A stretch of 55,166 bases of DNA from Streptococcus zalophi (lineage in GTDB: Bacteria; Bacillota; Bacilli; Lactobacillales; Streptococcaceae). Within the stretch, counting starts at the first letter, position 1. Each line of letters starts with the position of its first letter. Where the stretch lies: the NCBI RefSeq assembly GCF_016481285.1, contig NZ_JAENBP010000010.1, positions 1 through 55,166 of the forward strand. Direction: 5' to 3'. Under the pieces are notes generated by a model, which saw only the letters and a program-made list of their open reading frames with translations, searched no databases and was not told where the DNA came from. The position numbers were made by a program, and so were the translations under genes. This document shows, in pieces, positions 34,719 through 45,404 of this stretch.

Positions 34719-37301
34719 ATGGCAACTAAAACTGTTGATGCAAAAACAATGATTGATCAATTGGCTCAAAAAGCAACTAAAGCTTTACACGCTATGGAAA
34801 ATTTCACACAAGAACAAGTTGATCATATTGTTCACCATGCAAGTATGGCGGCATTAGAAAAACATATGCCCTTAGCAAAAATGGCTGTTGAAGAAACAGG
34901 TCGTGGTATCTACGAAGATAAAGCTATTAAAAATATGTATGCTTCAGAGTATATCTGGAATGCGATTAAGTATGATAAAACAGTTGGTGTTATCGCAGAA
35001 GATAAAGAAGCGGGTTTGATTTCTATTGCTGAACCTGTTGGTGTGATTTGTGGGGTTACTCCGACAACAAATCCAACCTCAACAACTATTTTCAAGGCCT
35101 TAATTGCTTTAAAAACAAGAAATCCAATCATCTTTGCTTTCCACCCATCAGCTCAAAAATGTTCTGCTGAAGCAGCTCGTATTGTTCGTGATGCTGCTAT
35201 TGAAGCTGGTGCACCAGAAGACTGTGTGCAATGGATTGAACAACCAAGTATTGAAGCAACAGGTGCTTTGATGAACCATCCTTTAATTGCAACCATTCTT
35301 GCAACAGGAGGTCCAGGTATGGTTAAGGCGGCTTATTCAAGTGGTAAACCAGCACTTGGTGTTGGACCTGGTAATGTGCCAAGTTATATCGCGGCAGATG
35401 CTAAAATTAAACGTGCTGTTAATGATTTGATTGTTTCAAAAACTTTTGATAATGGGATGATTTGTGCCTCTGAACAAGCTGCTATTGTTGATGCTTCTGT
35501 TTATGATGAGGTCAAAGCAGAGTTTGAAGCACATAACTGTTTTATTGTTTCTAAAAAAGCTGATATTAAAAAATTAGAAAAAGCTGTTCTTAATGAAGCA
35601 AAAACAGCTGTTAATCCGAAAATTGTTGGTTATTCAGCAGAATTCATCGCTGAATTAGCAGGCATCAAAGTACCAAAAGGCACTAAAATTATCTTGGCAG
35701 AAATTCCAGATGCGACTATGGAACACCCATTAGCTCTTGAAAAACTGTCTCCAGTACTTGCCCTCATCAAAGCAAGTGATGTAGAGGATGCTTTAGAAAA
35801 ATGTGATAAAATGTTAAACCTTGGTGGTTTAGGACATACTGCAGTGATTCACACAGAAGATGAAGATCTTCAAATCCGTTTTGGTCTTCGTATGAAGGCA
35901 TGCCGTATTCTTGTTAACTCACCATCAGCAGAAGGTGGTATCGGAAATATCTACAATGAAATGATTCCATCATTAACCCTTGGTTGTGGCTCACACGGAC
36001 GCAACTCAGTATCACACAATGTGGGGGCAATTGATTTGATTAACGTTAAGACACTAGCAAAGCGCCGTAATAATATGCAATGGTTTAAATTACCACCCAA
36101 AATCTACTTTGAAAAAAATTCCATCATGTACCTTCGTAAAATTCAAGCAGAGAAAGTCATGATTGTCTGCGATCCAGGGATGGTTAAATTTGGCTATGCT
36201 GATTTAGTGAAAAAACAATTACAATTAAACAAAAACAATCCATCTGTGAAAGTTTTCTCAGAAGTAGAGCCAAACCCATCAACTAATACCGTCTACAAAG
36301 GGCTTGAAATGTTTAACGAGTTCCAACCAGACACTATTATCGCTCTAGGTGGTGGTTCTGCGATGGATGCTGCAAAAGCAATGTGGATGTTCTTTGAAAA
36401 CCCCGATGTTAGCTTCTTTGGTGCTAAACAAAAATTCTTAGATATTCGTAAACGTACCTATAAAATTCCTTATGCTGAAAAAACAACCTTTATCTGTATC
36501 CCAACAACATCAGGAACAGGATCAGAAGTCACACCATTTGCCGTTATTACTGATAGCGATGATCATACCAAGTACCCACTGGCTGACTATGCATTGACAC
36601 CAGATGTGGCTATTATTGACCCAGCTCTTGTTATGAGTGTTCCTGCTAGTGTGACAGCCGATACAGGAATGGATGTTTTAACCCATGCGATTGAATCTTA
36701 TGTTTCAGTAATGGCAAGTGATTATACACGTGGTTTATCTCTTCAAGCCATCAAACTAGTCTTTGACTACCTTGAAAAATCAGTTAACACACCAGATGAA
36801 GAATCACGTGAAAAAATGCATAACGCTTCAACTATGGCAGGAATGGCTTTTGCTAATGCTTTCCTAGGAATTTGCCACTCTATCGCTCACAAAGTTGGGG
36901 GTGAATGGGGCGTTCCTCATGGTCGTACGAATGCGATCTTACTACCACATATCATTAGATACAACGCGAAAGATCCGCAAAAACATGCTATGTTCCCTAA
37001 ATATGACTACTTCCGTGCAGAAAAAGATTATGCTGACATTGCTCGCTTCATGGGATTTGAAGGTGAAACAGATGCAGAATTAGCAGAAACACTCGCTCGC
37101 AAGGTTTACGAGCTTGGTCAATCAATCGGCATTAAAATGAACTTTAAGTCACAAGGTGTGACTAAAGCACAATTAAAAGCAGATGCTGATCGTTTAGCTG
37201 AAAAAGCTTATGAAGACCAATGTACAACTGCAAATCCAAAAGAACCACTCATTTCAGAATTAAAAGAAATTATTGAAATCGCCTTTGATTATGAAGGGTA
37301 A
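34719..37301 (+). CDS. adhE: Bifunctional acetaldehyde-CoA / alcohol dehydrogenase
   Basis: Turns acetyl-CoA to ethanol in two NADH-dependent steps in mixed-acid fermentation. 860 residues. The N-terminal aldehyde dehydrogenase (about 1-440) carries the catalytic Cys in FDNGMICASEQ. The C-terminal iron-dependent alcohol dehydrogenase (about 450-860) has GGGSAMDAAKAMW and iron ligands in GMDVLTHAIESYV, CHSIAHKVGG and PHGRTNAIL. Such proteins assemble into spirosomes. GGAGG is upstream of the ATG. Two Rex sites at the promoter point to induction when NADH is high. A perfect terminator follows. Confidence 0.97.
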   Translation: MATKTVDAKTMIDQLAQKATKALHAMENFTQEQVDHIVHHASMAALEKHMPLAKMAVEETGRGIYEDKAIKNMYASEYIWNAIKYDKTVGVIAEDKEAGLISIAEPVGVICGVTPTTNPTSTTIFKALIALKTRNPIIFAFHPSAQKCSAEAARIVRDAAIEAGAPEDCVQWIEQPSIEATGALMNHPLIATILATGGPGMVKAAYSSGKPALGVGPGNVPSYIAADAKIKRAVNDLIVSKTFDNGMICASEQAAIVDASVYDEVKAEFEAHNCFIVSKKADIKKLEKAVLNEAKTAVNPKIVGYSAEFIAELAGIKVPKGTKIILAEIPDATMEHPLALEKLSPVLALIKASDVEDALEKCDKMLNLGGLGHTAVIHTEDEDLQIRFGLRMKACRILVNSPSAEGGIGNIYNEMIPSLTLGCGSHGRNSVSHNVGAIDLINVKTLAKRRNNMQWFKLPPKIYFEKNSIMYLRKIQAEKVMIVCDPGMVKFGYADLVKKQLQLNKNNPSVKVFSEVEPNPSTNTVYKGLEMFNEFQPDTIIALGGGSAMDAAKAMWMFFENPDVSFFGAKQKFLDIRKRTYKIPYAEKTTFICIPTTSGTGSEVTPFAVITDSDDHTKYPLADYALTPDVAIIDPALVMSVPASVTADTGMDVLTHAIESYVSVMASDYTRGLSLQAIKLVFDYLEKSVNTPDEESREKMHNASTMAGMAFANAFLGICHSIAHKVGGEWGVPHGRTNAILLPHIIRYNAKDPQKHAMFPKYDYFRAEKDYADIARFMGFEGETDAELAETLARKVYELGQSIGIKMNFKSQGVTKAQLKADADRLAEKAYEDQCTTANPKEPLISELKEIIEIAFDYEG

Positions 37302-37307
37302 TCCTTG

Positions 37308-37339
37308 ACACCAATTCTCCTTGAGAATTGGTGTTTTTT
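37308..37339 (+). terminator. Terminator of adhE
   Basis: ACACCAATTCTC / GAGAATTGGTGT, a perfect 12-bp stem with a 3-nt loop and a run of T. Confidence 0.93.
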
Positions 37340-37439
37340 CATTAATGATTAGAAGGGTTTATCAAAAAATTTGTTTAGGCAAATCAGTTAAAAATATGAT
37401 ATGATAAGAAAAAGACTTTATGAAACAAGGGAGAGCGTA

Positions 37440-38924
37440 ATGACTCTAATTTACCAATCAACGAGAGATGCTAAAAACACAGCAACAGCTAGCCAAGCTA
37501 TTTTAAAAGGATTAGCAACAGATGGTGGTCTCTACACCCCTACTGTTTTTCCAGAAATAAGTTTAGATTTCAACCAATTAAAAGACTTAAGCTACCAAGA
37601 CATTGCTAAAAAAATCTTGTCAGCTTTTTTAGATGATTTTACACCGGAAGAAATCGCCTATTGTGTGTCAAATGCTTATGATGATAAGTTTGATACAGAG
37701 TTGATTGCACCAATAGTTAAGTTGAACGGTCAATACCATTTAGAGCTATTTCACGGATCAACCATAGCTTTTAAAGACATGGCCTTATCGATTTTGCCTT
37801 ACTTGATGACAACTGCCGCTAAAAAACAAGGTGTGGACAATAAAATCGTTATTTTAACAGCCACCTCAGGAGATACAGGAAAAGCAGCCATGGCAGGCTT
37901 TGCTGATGTGCCTGGAACAGAAATTTTTGTCTTTTATCCTAAAAATGGCGTTAGTCGTATCCAAGAGTTACAAATGGTTACCCAAGAAGGTGAAAATACG
38001 CATGTTCTGGCTATTGATGGGAACTTTGATGATGCCCAAACTAGTGTAAAAAACATGTTTAACGATGAAGAGTTGCGAGATCTATTACTAGAAAAAGGCA
38101 TACAATTTTCATCAGCCAACTCCATGAATATTGGACGTTTGGTCCCTCAAATTGTTTATTATGTTTATGCTTACGCACAACTTCTCAAACAAGGTGAGAT
38201 TGACAATGGTGAATTGATTAACTTTTCAGTACCAACTGGCAATTTTGGTAATATTCTCGCTGCTTTTTACGCCTCTAAAATTGGTGTGCCGATTGGAAAA
38301 CTTATCTGTGCCTCCAACGAAAACAATGTCTTAACAGATTTCTTTAACACAGCAACCTATGATAAAAATAGACCCTTCAAAGTGACAACAAGTCCTTCAA
38401 TGGACATTCTTGTGTCATCTAATCTAGAGCGTTTAGTCTTTCACTTAGTGGGCAACGATGCTACAAAAACGCGTGAGCTAATGGCGCAATTAGCAAATGA
38501 AGGTAGTTATCAATTACCTGTTAAAGAGGCCTCTATTTTAAATCTTTTTGCCGCTGGCTTTGCTAACCAAGAACAAACGAGTCAGGACATTGCGCGTGTT
38601 TATCTTGAAAATCATTATGTTGAGGATCCTCATACAGCCGTTGCATCAAGCGTTTATAAGGATTATCAAGAAAAAACAAAAGATACGACAAAAACAGTTG
38701 TCGTATCAACAGCAAGTCCCTATAAATTTCCAACTGTTGTCGTCAAAGCTCTTGAGAGAACAAGTATCACAGACGATTTTGAGGCGGTAAAGAAACTCAA
38801 AAAACTCTCTCAAATAGTCATTCCTAAAGCTGTAGACGGCATTGAAAAAGCACCAATTCGTCATCAGACAACCATTGCAACAAAAGATATGAAAGAAACA
38901 GTAGAAAGGTATCTAGGACTCTAG
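37440..38924 (+). CDS. thrC: Threonine synthase
   Basis: Forms threonine from O-phosphohomoserine. A PLP enzyme of 494 residues. The PLP lysine is Lys112 in HGSTIAFKDMA; TATSGDTGKAA and NSMNIGRLVPQ are further family motifs. The frame is open to 37401, but AAGGGAG (37428-37434) sits 5 nt before ATG 37440, giving the usual N-terminus. A likely -10 TATGAT lies at 37395-37400 or, with TG extension, at 37400-37405; either falls at the edge of the extension. No other threonine genes are nearby. Confidence 0.94.
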   Translation: MTLIYQSTRDAKNTATASQAILKGLATDGGLYTPTVFPEISLDFNQLKDLSYQDIAKKILSAFLDDFTPEEIAYCVSNAYDDKFDTELIAPIVKLNGQYHLELFHGSTIAFKDMALSILPYLMTTAAKKQGVDNKIVILTATSGDTGKAAMAGFADVPGTEIFVFYPKNGVSRIQELQMVTQEGENTHVLAIDGNFDDAQTSVKNMFNDEELRDLLLEKGIQFSSANSMNIGRLVPQIVYYVYAYAQLLKQGEIDNGELINFSVPTGNFGNILAAFYASKIGVPIGKLICASNENNVLTDFFNTATYDKNRPFKVTTSPSMDILVSSNLERLVFHLVGNDATKTRELMAQLANEGSYQLPVKEASILNLFAAGFANQEQTSQDIARVYLENHYVEDPHTAVASSVYKDYQEKTKDTTKTVVVSTASPYKFPTVVVKALERTSITDDFEAVKKLKKLSQIVIPKAVDGIEKAPIRHQTTIATKDMKETVERYLGL

Positions 38925-38945
38925 TTTTAGAGTTTGTCATTATCT

Positions 38946-40226
38946 ATGCAGCATACTAAAAAAATACTATCTATCGCTGTTCCAGCAATGATGGAAAACA
39001 TATTACAAATGACGATGGGTTTTGTGGATAGTTATTTAATTGCTCAAATTGGCTTAATTGCAGTTTCAGGCGTTTCAGTGGCTAATAACATTATTAGTAT
39101 TTACCAAGCAATCTTTATCGCTCTAGGTTCTAGTGTTGCTAGTCTTGTTGCGAGAAGTTTAGGTGAAAAAAATCACTCTGAAACGCAATTGTTGATGCGA
39201 GATACTATCGTGTTGACAGGACTTCTAAGTCTTGTTTTGGCTTTTTTCTCCATTTTTTGGGGGAGCTGGGTTCTCTCATCTTTGGGGACGGCTTTAGCTG
39301 TTAGTCAAGCGGGAGCTACTTATCTAGCTATTGTTGGTGGTGGCAGTCTTTTTATGGGACTGATGATTATTTTTTCAAGTGTTCTAAGAGCTGACAATCG
39401 CCCTAAAGTATCTCTTTATGTTACCTTATTTGTTAATTTTTTAAATGTCATCTTTTCTGTTATTGCTATTTTCGTTTTTCACCTAGGCATTGTTGGTGTT
39501 GCTGGTGCAACAGTGTTGGCACGATTCATTGGCAGTTTAGTATTGTGGTATCAATTAGGAACATTAAAACAAGATTTTCAGTTTAAATGGCATAAGAATC
39601 GAACCTTGTTATCTCTTGCCTTACCGGCTACAGCTGAGCGTTTGATGATGAGATTAGGTGATGTGGTTATCATTGCTATTATCGTTCAACTGGGCACAAA
39701 AGCAGTAGCAGGCAATGCCATAGGAGAAACCCTAACACAATTTAACTATATGCCAGGTGTTGCTGTGGCAACGGCGACTATTATTTTAGTGGCTGATTAT
39801 TTAGGTCAAGGCAACCCCAAAACAATTGATAGGATTGTGAAAGAATCTTATTTATTATCAACCCTTGTGATGCTTTGTCTTAGTGTTCTAGTCTTTCTCT
39901 TTGGGCGACAGTTATCCCTATTGTTTACTAGTGATCAAGTAGCGATTTCAGCCAGTCTCATTGTTATTTTTTATTCCTTGATTGGTAGTCCAGCAACCTC
40001 TGCAACTCTTATCATGACAGCTGTTTGGCAGGGTTTGGGGCACTCAAGAATTCCTTTTTATGCAACAAGCATTGGCATGTGGGTCATTCGTATCGGTTTT
40101 GCCTATCTCTTAAGTATTGTTTTAAAAATGGGCTTATCTGGTGTTTGGTTAGCAACTGTTTTAGACAATTTTTTTAGAGGCTTGTTTTTATGGATTGTTT
40201 ATAGAAAATATGTTAAACAAAAATAA
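38946..40226 (+). CDS. MATE family efflux transporter
   Basis: A Na+ or H+ coupled multidrug/toxin exporter of the DinF/NorM type. 426 residues from ATG 38946, with about twelve membrane segments and the repeated MATE features (VDSYLIAQIGLIAVSG, PATAERLMMRLGD, GNAIGETL). A TTG at 38934 gives a 430-residue form; neither start has a strong ribosome binding site. 21 nt after thrC, so it may be in the thrC transcript. Substrates cannot be predicted. Confidence 0.87.
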   Translation: MQHTKKILSIAVPAMMENILQMTMGFVDSYLIAQIGLIAVSGVSVANNIISIYQAIFIALGSSVASLVARSLGEKNHSETQLLMRDTIVLTGLLSLVLAFFSIFWGSWVLSSLGTALAVSQAGATYLAIVGGGSLFMGLMIIFSSVLRADNRPKVSLYVTLFVNFLNVIFSVIAIFVFHLGIVGVAGATVLARFIGSLVLWYQLGTLKQDFQFKWHKNRTLLSLALPATAERLMMRLGDVVIIAIIVQLGTKAVAGNAIGETLTQFNYMPGVAVATATIILVADYLGQGNPKTIDRIVKESYLLSTLVMLCLSVLVFLFGRQLSLLFTSDQVAISASLIVIFYSLIGSPATSATLIMTAVWQGLGHSRIPFYATSIGMWVIRIGFAYLLSIVLKMGLSGVWLATVLDNFFRGLFLWIVYRKYVKQK

Positions 40227-40300
40227 TCTTGCTAGTCTTTCTACTATATAATATCACTTCCTTAATGGGTAAGTGATTCACTTTTTAAAAAACAAAAAAG

Positions 40301-40342
40301 AAAATCTTAACGGTTTGATAATTGTTAGGGTTTTATTTTTTT
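40301..40342 (+). terminator. Terminator before the S10 operon
   Basis: AAAATCTTAAC (40301-40311) / GTTAGGGTTTT (40324-40334), 11 pairs with three G-T, then a T-rich tail. A second, imperfect hairpin with arms ATCACTT / AAGTGAT lies just upstream at 40253-40277. Both would end the thrC-MATE transcript. Confidence 0.7.
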
Positions 40343-40379
40343 AAATCAAAAAAATAATCAAATTTTATTGCCAAATCCC

Positions 40380-40408
40380 TTGCAATCACTTTGTTATTTT
40401 GTTATTAT
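40380..40408 (+). promoter_or_regulatory. Sigma-A promoter of the S10-spc operon
   Basis: -35 TTGCAA (40380-40385), a 17-bp spacer, and -10 TATTAT (40403-40408) preceded by TGT (extended -10). It leads a run of genes from rpsJ to adk. Confidence 0.8.
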
Positions 40409-40414
40409 ATTTTA

Positions 40415-40534
40415 GTGCTGTAAAAAAGACAGCCTTAGCTTTGATGCAAGAGGTTGCGACACGCTTGGTTGCATTGCCACGCAATCACCTGTCGGTTTTC
40501 TTGTGGAGCTAGCCTATTATCTTAAATAGACGAG
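40415..40534 (+). ncRNA. Structured 5' leader of rpsJ (S10 operon)
   Basis: About 120 nt of GC-richer RNA. Seen stems: GGTTGCG (40452-40458) / CGCAATC (40480-40486) with TGG/CCA inside, and an outer GACAG (40428-40432) / CTGTC (40489-40493). An early hairpin GCTGT (40417-40421) / ACAGC (40429-40433) would compete with the outer stem. S10 operon leaders of other bacteria are autoregulated (L4 in E. coli); whether this one is so is not known. The part resembles leaders I recall from other low-GC Gram-positives. Confidence 0.6.
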
Positions 40535-40544
40535 AGGAGAAAAG

Positions 40545-40853
40545 ATGGCAAATAAAAAAATCCGTATCCGTTTGAAAGCGTACGAACACCGTACACTTGA
40601 CACAGCGGCAGAAAAAATCGTAGAAACTGCGACACGCACAGGTGCAACAGTTGCTGGTCCTGTACCATTACCAACTGAACGTAGTCTCTATACTGTTATT
40701 CGTGCGACTCACAAATATAAAGATTCGCGTGAACAATTTGAAATGCGTACTCACAAACGTCTTGTCGACATTGTGAACCCAACGCAGAAAACAGTTGATG
40801 CGCTTATGAAGTTAGATCTTCCAAGTGGTGTTAACGTCGAAATCAAACTATAA
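40545..40853 (+). CDS. rpsJ: 30S ribosomal protein S10
   Basis: 102 residues, the standard length. S10 lies in the 30S head and, as NusE, joins the antitermination complex. Start [20 protein letters not shown] and motif [20 protein letters not shown] are characteristic. First gene of the S10 operon behind a structured leader; GAGGAG precedes the ATG. Confidence 0.98.
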   Translation: MANKKIRIRLKAYEHRTLDTAAEKIVETATRTGATVAGPVPLPTERSLYTVIRATHKYKDSREQFEMRTHKRLVDIVNPTQKTVDALMKLDLPSGVNVEIKL

Positions 40854-40929
40854 TTTGATTTCAAAAAGAGCATGAAAAGCGCTCGTAAAAAACTTTTCAC
40901 TATAAAAAAAGAAAAGGAAATATTTTCTC

Positions 40930-41556
40930 ATGACAAAAGGAATCTTAGGGAAAAAAGTGGGAATGACTCAAATCTTCACTGAATCTGGTGAATTTATCCC
41001 TGTTACTGTCATTGAAGCAACACCAAACGTTGTTCTTCAAGTGAAAACTGTTGAAACTGATGGCTATGAAGCTATCCAAGTTGGTTTTGATGACAAACGT
41101 GATGTATTGAGTAACAAACCTGCCAAAGGTCACGTAGCGAAAGCTAATACGGCTCCTAAGCGCTTCATTCGTGAATTCAAAAACATTGAAGGCTTAGAAG
41201 TTGGTTCAGAAATCACTGTAGAAACATTCGCAGCCGGAGATGTTGTAGATGTTACTGGTACTACTAAAGGTAAAGGTTTCCAAGGGGTTATCAAACGCCA
41301 CGGACAATCTAGAGGACCAATGGCTCACGGTTCTCGTTACCATCGTCGTCCGGGTTCTATGGGACCTGTTGCTCCAAACCGTGTGTTCAAAAACAAACGT
41401 TTGGCAGGACGCATGGGTGGCAAACGCGTGACAATTCAAAACCTTGAAATTGTTCAAGTTATTCCAGAAAAGAACGCTATCCTTATTAAAGGTAATGTAC
41501 CAGGTGCTAAGAAATCTCTTATCACTATCAAATCAGCAGTTAAAGCTGCTAAATAA
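40930..41556 (+). CDS. rplC: 50S ribosomal protein L3
   Basis: 208 residues. L3 starts 50S assembly and its extended loop reaches toward the peptidyl transferase centre (the [15 protein letters not shown] segment). [19 protein letters not shown] at the N-terminus is typical. 76 nt after rpsJ; AAAAGGAAA is the ribosome binding site. Confidence 0.98.
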   Translation: MTKGILGKKVGMTQIFTESGEFIPVTVIEATPNVVLQVKTVETDGYEAIQVGFDDKRDVLSNKPAKGHVAKANTAPKRFIREFKNIEGLEVGSEITVETFAAGDVVDVTGTTKGKGFQGVIKRHGQSRGPMAHGSRYHRRPGSMGPVAPNRVFKNKRLAGRMGGKRVTIQNLEIVQVIPEKNAILIKGNVPGAKKSLITIKSAVKAAK

Positions 41557-41581
41557 TTAAAGAAAGGGGAAAACAGTTAAA

Positions 41582-42205
41582 ATGGCAAAAGTAAAACTAT
41601 TTGACCAAACTGGTAAAGAAGTTAGCGAAGTTGTCTTAAATGATGCTGTGTTTGGTATTGAGCCAAATGAATCAGTTGTTTTTGATGTTGTTATTAGCCA
41701 ACGTGCTAGTCTACGCCAAGGAACGCATGCAGTTAAAAATCGCTCTGCTGTCTCTGGTGGTGGTCGTAAACCATGGCGTCAAAAAGGAACTGGACGTGCT
41801 CGTCAAGGTTCTATCCGTTCACCACAATGGCGTGGTGGTGGTGTCGTCTTTGGACCAACACCTCGTTCTTATGGCTACAAACTTCCACAAAAAGTTCGTC
41901 GTCTTGCTTTGAAATCAGTTTACTCAGCAAAAGTAGCTGAAGAAAAATTTGTAGCTGTAGATGCTCTTTCATTTGCAGCACCAAAAACAGCTGATTTTGC
42001 AAAAGTTCTTTCGGCGTTAAATGTCGATTCAAAAGTACTTGTTATTACTGAAGAGGAAAACAAATTTGCAGCTCTTTCAGCTCGCAATATTCCAAACGTA
42101 AAAGTTGCAACTGCAACAACTGCAAGTGTTCTTGATATCGTGAATAGCGATAAACTTCTTGTAACTAAAGAAGCAATCTCTGCAATTGAGGAGGTTCTTG
42201 CATAA
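41582..42205 (+). CDS. rplD: 50S ribosomal protein L4
   Basis: 207 residues. L4 lines the exit tunnel through the loop seen at about 45-95 ([19 protein letters not shown]). In E. coli L4 also represses its own operon. Its stop overlaps the rplW start by one base (TAATG). Confidence 0.98.
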   Translation: MAKVKLFDQTGKEVSEVVLNDAVFGIEPNESVVFDVVISQRASLRQGTHAVKNRSAVSGGGRKPWRQKGTGRARQGSIRSPQWRGGGVVFGPTPRSYGYKLPQKVRRLALKSVYSAKVAEEKFVAVDALSFAAPKTADFAKVLSALNVDSKVLVITEEENKFAALSARNIPNVKVATATTASVLDIVNSDKLLVTKEAISAIEEVLA

Positions 42206-42501
42206 TGAATTTGTACGATGTAATTAAAAAACCAGTTATCACTGAAAAATCTATGCTTGCTCTTGAACAAGGCAAGTACACCTTTGAAGTCGACACTCGT
42301 GCTCACAAACTCCTTATCAAACAAGCTGTTGAAGCTGTGTTTGAAGGTGTTAAAGTAGCGAGTATTAGCACTGTTAACGTTAAGCCTAAAGCAAAACGTG
42401 TAGGTCGCTATACAGGCTTCACAAGCAAAACTAAAAAAGCAATCGTAACACTTACAGCTGATTCAAAAGCTATTGAGTTGTTTGCGGCAGAAGCAGAATA
42501 A
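42205..42501 (+). CDS. rplW: 50S ribosomal protein L23
   Basis: 98 residues. L23 sits at the tunnel exit and is a docking site for trigger factor and SRP. The start [17 protein letters not shown] is typical. GAGGAGG upstream lies inside rplD; the genes share one base. Confidence 0.97.
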   Translation: MNLYDVIKKPVITEKSMLALEQGKYTFEVDTRAHKLLIKQAVEAVFEGVKVASISTVNVKPKAKRVGRYTGFTSKTKKAIVTLTADSKAIELFAAEAE

Positions 42502-42518
42502 TCTAAGGAGGAATTAAC

Positions 42519-43352
42519 GTGGGTATTAAAGTTTATAAACCAACGACAAATGGCCGTCGTAACATGACTTCTTTGGATTTTGCTGAAATTACAACAAACA
42601 CTCCTGAGAAATCATTGCTTGTATCATTAAAGAAAAAAGCTGGCCGTAACAACAAAGGTCGTATTACAGTTCGTCATCACGGTGGAGGACACAAGCGCCA
42701 TTACCGTTTGGTTGACTTCAAACGTAATAAAGATGGTGTTGAAGCAATCGTTAAAACAATCGAATACGATCCAAACCGTTCAGCAAATATTGCTCTTGTG
42801 CACTATGTAGATGGTGTTAAAGCATATATCATTGCTCCAAAAGGACTTGAAGTAGGTCAACGTATTGTATCTGGACCTGACGCTGATATTAAAGTGGGTA
42901 ACGCTCTTCCATTAGCTAACATTCCAGTTGGTACAGTTGTTCATAACATAGAATTAAAACCAGGTAAAGGTGGTGCCTTAGTTCGTGCTGCTGGAGCTTC
43001 TGCTCAAGTACTGGGAACTGAAGGAAAATACACCTTAGTTCGTTTACAATCAGGTGAAGTTCGCATGATTCTATCAACTTGCCGTGCAACAATCGGTGTT
43101 GTAGGAAATGAGCAACAAGGACTTGTTAACCTTGGTAAAGCAGGTCGTAGCAGATGGAAAGGTATCCGTCCTACAGTTCGTGGTTCTGTTATGAACCCTA
43201 ACGATCACCCACACGGTGGTGGTGAAGGTAAAGCGCCAGTTGGTCGTAAATCACCATCTACACCATGGGGCAAACCAGCACTTGGTCTTAAAACTCGTAA
43301 TAAGAAAGCTAAGTCAGACAAACTTATTATTCGTCGTCGTAACGAAAAATAA
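42519..43352 (+). CDS. rplB: 50S ribosomal protein L2
   Basis: 277 residues. A core 23S-binding protein near the peptidyl transferase centre; the conserved [13 protein letters not shown] contains the key histidine. It starts with GTG at 42519 behind AAGGAGG. Confidence 0.98.
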   Translation: MGIKVYKPTTNGRRNMTSLDFAEITTNTPEKSLLVSLKKKAGRNNKGRITVRHHGGGHKRHYRLVDFKRNKDGVEAIVKTIEYDPNRSANIALVHYVDGVKAYIIAPKGLEVGQRIVSGPDADIKVGNALPLANIPVGTVVHNIELKPGKGGALVRAAGASAQVLGTEGKYTLVRLQSGEVRMILSTCRATIGVVGNEQQGLVNLGKAGRSRWKGIRPTVRGSVMNPNDHPHGGGEGKAPVGRKSPSTPWGKPALGLKTRNKKAKSDKLIIRRRNEK

Positions 43353-43375
43353 TAAGATTGCTTAATCCGCCAGCT

Positions 43376-43403
43376 CGGTAGTGCTAACTAATAGCACAAG
43401 CCG
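43376..43403 (+). other. Hairpin between rplB and rpsS
   Basis: GTGCT / AGCAC with a 7-nt loop, extended by CGG / CCG across a small internal loop. No T run follows. It may be a processing or stability element. Confidence 0.4.
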
Positions 43404-43436
43404 TTGTGGTACACTATTTAAAGGAGAAAAATAAAA

Positions 43437-43718
43437 ATGGGACGTAGTCTTAAAAAAGGACCTTTCGTCGATGAGCATTTAATGAAAAAAGTTGAAGCTC
43501 AAGCCAATGACGAAAAGAAAAAAGTTATTAAAACTTGGTCACGTCGTTCAACGATTTTCCCAAGTTTCATCGGATATACAATTGCTGTCTATGATGGACG
43601 CAAACATGTACCAGTATACATTCAAGAAGACATGGTAGGTCATAAACTTGGTGAATTTGCACCAACTCGTACTTACAAAGGTCACGCAGCAGACGACAAG
43701 AAAACACGTCGTAAATAA
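43437..43718 (+). CDS. rpsS: 30S ribosomal protein S19
   Basis: 93 residues, a 30S head protein that forms a bridge near the A-site t[20 protein letters not shown] and [15 protein letters not shown] are diagnostic. AAAGGAG precedes the ATG. Confidence 0.98.
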
Positions 43719-43733
43719 TAGGAGGAGGACACA

Positions 43734-44078
43734 ATGGCAGAAATTACTTCAGCTAAAGCAATGGCTCGTACAGTCCGTGTTTCACCTCGTAAAACACGAC
43801 TTGTTCTTGATCTCATTCGTGGGAAAAGTGTTGCTGATGCAATCGCAATTTTAAAATTCACTCCAAACAAAGCGGCTACAGTGATTGAAAAAGTTTTAAA
43901 CTCAGCAATCGCCAATGCAGAAAACAACTTTGGTTTGGAAAAAGCTAACTTGGTTGTCTCTGAAACATTTGCAAATGAAGGACCAACAATGAAACGTTTC
44001 CGTCCACGTGCAAAAGGATCAGCGTCACCAATCAACAAACGCACTACTCATATCACAGTAGTTGTGGCAGAAAAATAA
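43734..44078 (+). CDS. rplV: 50S ribosomal protein L22
   Basis: 114 residues. Its long hairpin (near 80-100, [16 protein letters not shown]) lines the exit tunnel and takes part in macrolide and arrest-peptide effects. AGGAGG lies before the ATG. Confidence 0.98.
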   Translation: MAEITSAKAMARTVRVSPRKTRLVLDLIRGKSVADAIAILKFTPNKAATVIEKVLNSAIANAENNFGLEKANLVVSETFANEGPTMKRFRPRAKGSASPINKRTTHITVVVAEK

Positions 44079-44090
44079 GGAGGTAAAATC

Positions 44091-44744
44091 GTGGGTCAAA
44101 AAGTACATCCAATTGGTATGCGTGTCGGAATCATCCGTGACTGGGATGCGAAATGGTATGCTGAAAAAGAATACGCGGATTACCTTCATGAAGATCTTGC
44201 AATCCGTAAATTCATCCAAAAACAATTAGCTGATGCATCAGTTTCTACAATTGAAATTGAACGCGCAGTTAACAAAGTCATTGTTTCACTTCACACTGCT
44301 AAACCAGGTATGGTTATTGGTAAAGGTGGATCAAATGTTGATGTTTTGCGTGCAAAACTTAACAAATTGACTGGTAAACAAGTACATATCAATATTATTG
44401 AAATTAAATCACCTGATTTAGATGCACATCTTGTGGGTGAGGGGATTGCACGTCAACTTGAGCAACGTGTTGCTTTCCGTCGTGCACAAAAACAAGCTAT
44501 TCAACGTACTATGCGTGCAGGTGCTAAAGGAATCAAAACACAAGTATCTGGTCGTTTAAATGGTGCAGATATCGCTCGTAGTGAAGGATATTCAGAAGGT
44601 ACAGTTCCACTTCATACGCTTCGTGCAGATATTGATTATGCTTGGGAAGAAGCTGATACAACTTATGGTAAGTTAGGTGTTAAAGTCTGGATTTACCGTG
44701 GAGAAGTTCTTCCAACTCGTAAAAACACTAAAGGAGGTAAATAA
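44091..44744 (+). CDS. rpsC: 30S ribosomal protein S3
   Basis: 217 residues, at the mRNA entry site. The KH domain shows [16 protein letters not shown] near 76-91. It begins with GTG at 44091 behind AGGAGG. Confidence 0.98.
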   Translation: MGQKVHPIGMRVGIIRDWDAKWYAEKEYADYLHEDLAIRKFIQKQLADASVSTIEIERAVNKVIVSLHTAKPGMVIGKGGSNVDVLRAKLNKLTGKQVHINIIEIKSPDLDAHLVGEGIARQLEQRVAFRRAQKQAIQRTMRAGAKGIKTQVSGRLNGADIARSEGYSEGTVPLHTLRADIDYAWEEADTTYGKLGVKVWIYRGEVLPTRKNTKGGK

Positions 44745-44747
44745 CAA

Positions 44748-45161
44748 ATGTTAGTACCTAAACGTGTTAAACACCGTCGTGAGTTCCGTGGGAAAATGCG
44801 TGGTGAAGCAAAAGGTGGTAAAACTGTAGCATTTGGAGAATATGGTCTTCAAGCAACAACTAGCCACTGGGTAACAAACCGTCAAATAGAAGCTGCTCGT
44901 ATCGCTATGACGCGTTACATGAAACGTGGCGGTAAAGTTTGGATTAAAATTTTCCCTCATAAATCATACACCGCTAAAGCTATCGGTGTTCGTATGGGAT
45001 CTGGTAAAGGTGCACCTGAAGGTTGGGTAGCTCCAGTAAAACGTGGTAAAGTGATGTTTGAGCTTGGTGGGGTTTCTGAAGAAATCGCTCGTGAAGCACT
45101 TCGTCTTGCAAGCCACAAACTACCAGTTAAATGCAAATTCGTAAAACGTGAAGCAGAATAA
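44748..45161 (+). CDS. rplP: 50S ribosomal protein L16
   Basis: 137 residues, placed between the peptidyl transferase centre and 5S r[22 protein letters not shown] and [19 protein letters not shown] are typical. 3 nt after rpsC, with AAAGGAGG inside the rpsC end. Confidence 0.98.
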   Translation: MLVPKRVKHRREFRGKMRGEAKGGKTVAFGEYGLQATTSHWVTNRQIEAARIAMTRYMKRGGKVWIKIFPHKSYTAKAIGVRMGSGKGAPEGWVAPVKRGKVMFELGGVSEEIAREALRLASHKLPVKCKFVKREAE

Positions 45162-45170
45162 GGAGAAGAC

Positions 45171-45377
45171 ATGAAACTTCAAGAAATTAAAGATTTTGTA
45201 AAAGAACTTCGTGGCTTATCTCAAGAAGAACTTGCTAAAAAAGAAAGCGAACTCAAAAAAGAATTATTTGACCTTCGTTTTCAAGCTGCAGCAGGTCAAC
45301 TTGATCAAACTGCCCGTTTACACGAAGTGAAAAAGCAAATTGCACGTGTTAAAACTGTGCAATCTGAAATGAAATAA
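45171..45377 (+). CDS. rpmC: 50S ribosomal protein L29
   Basis: 68 residues, two helices, next to L23 at the tunnel exit. The motif [20 protein letters not shown] is typical. AAGGAG precedes the ATG. Confidence 0.97.
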   Translation: MKLQEIKDFVKELRGLSQEELAKKESELKKELFDLRFQAAAGQLDQTARLHEVKKQIARVKTVQSEMK

Positions 45378-45404
45378 TAGATTGGGAAAGGAGAAATTCT
45401 AATT

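Noticed and set aside
41920..42324. 134-codon minus-strand frame over rplD-rplW
   Set aside because: Antisense to two highly conserved genes, no ribosome binding site, composition mirrors the sense strand.
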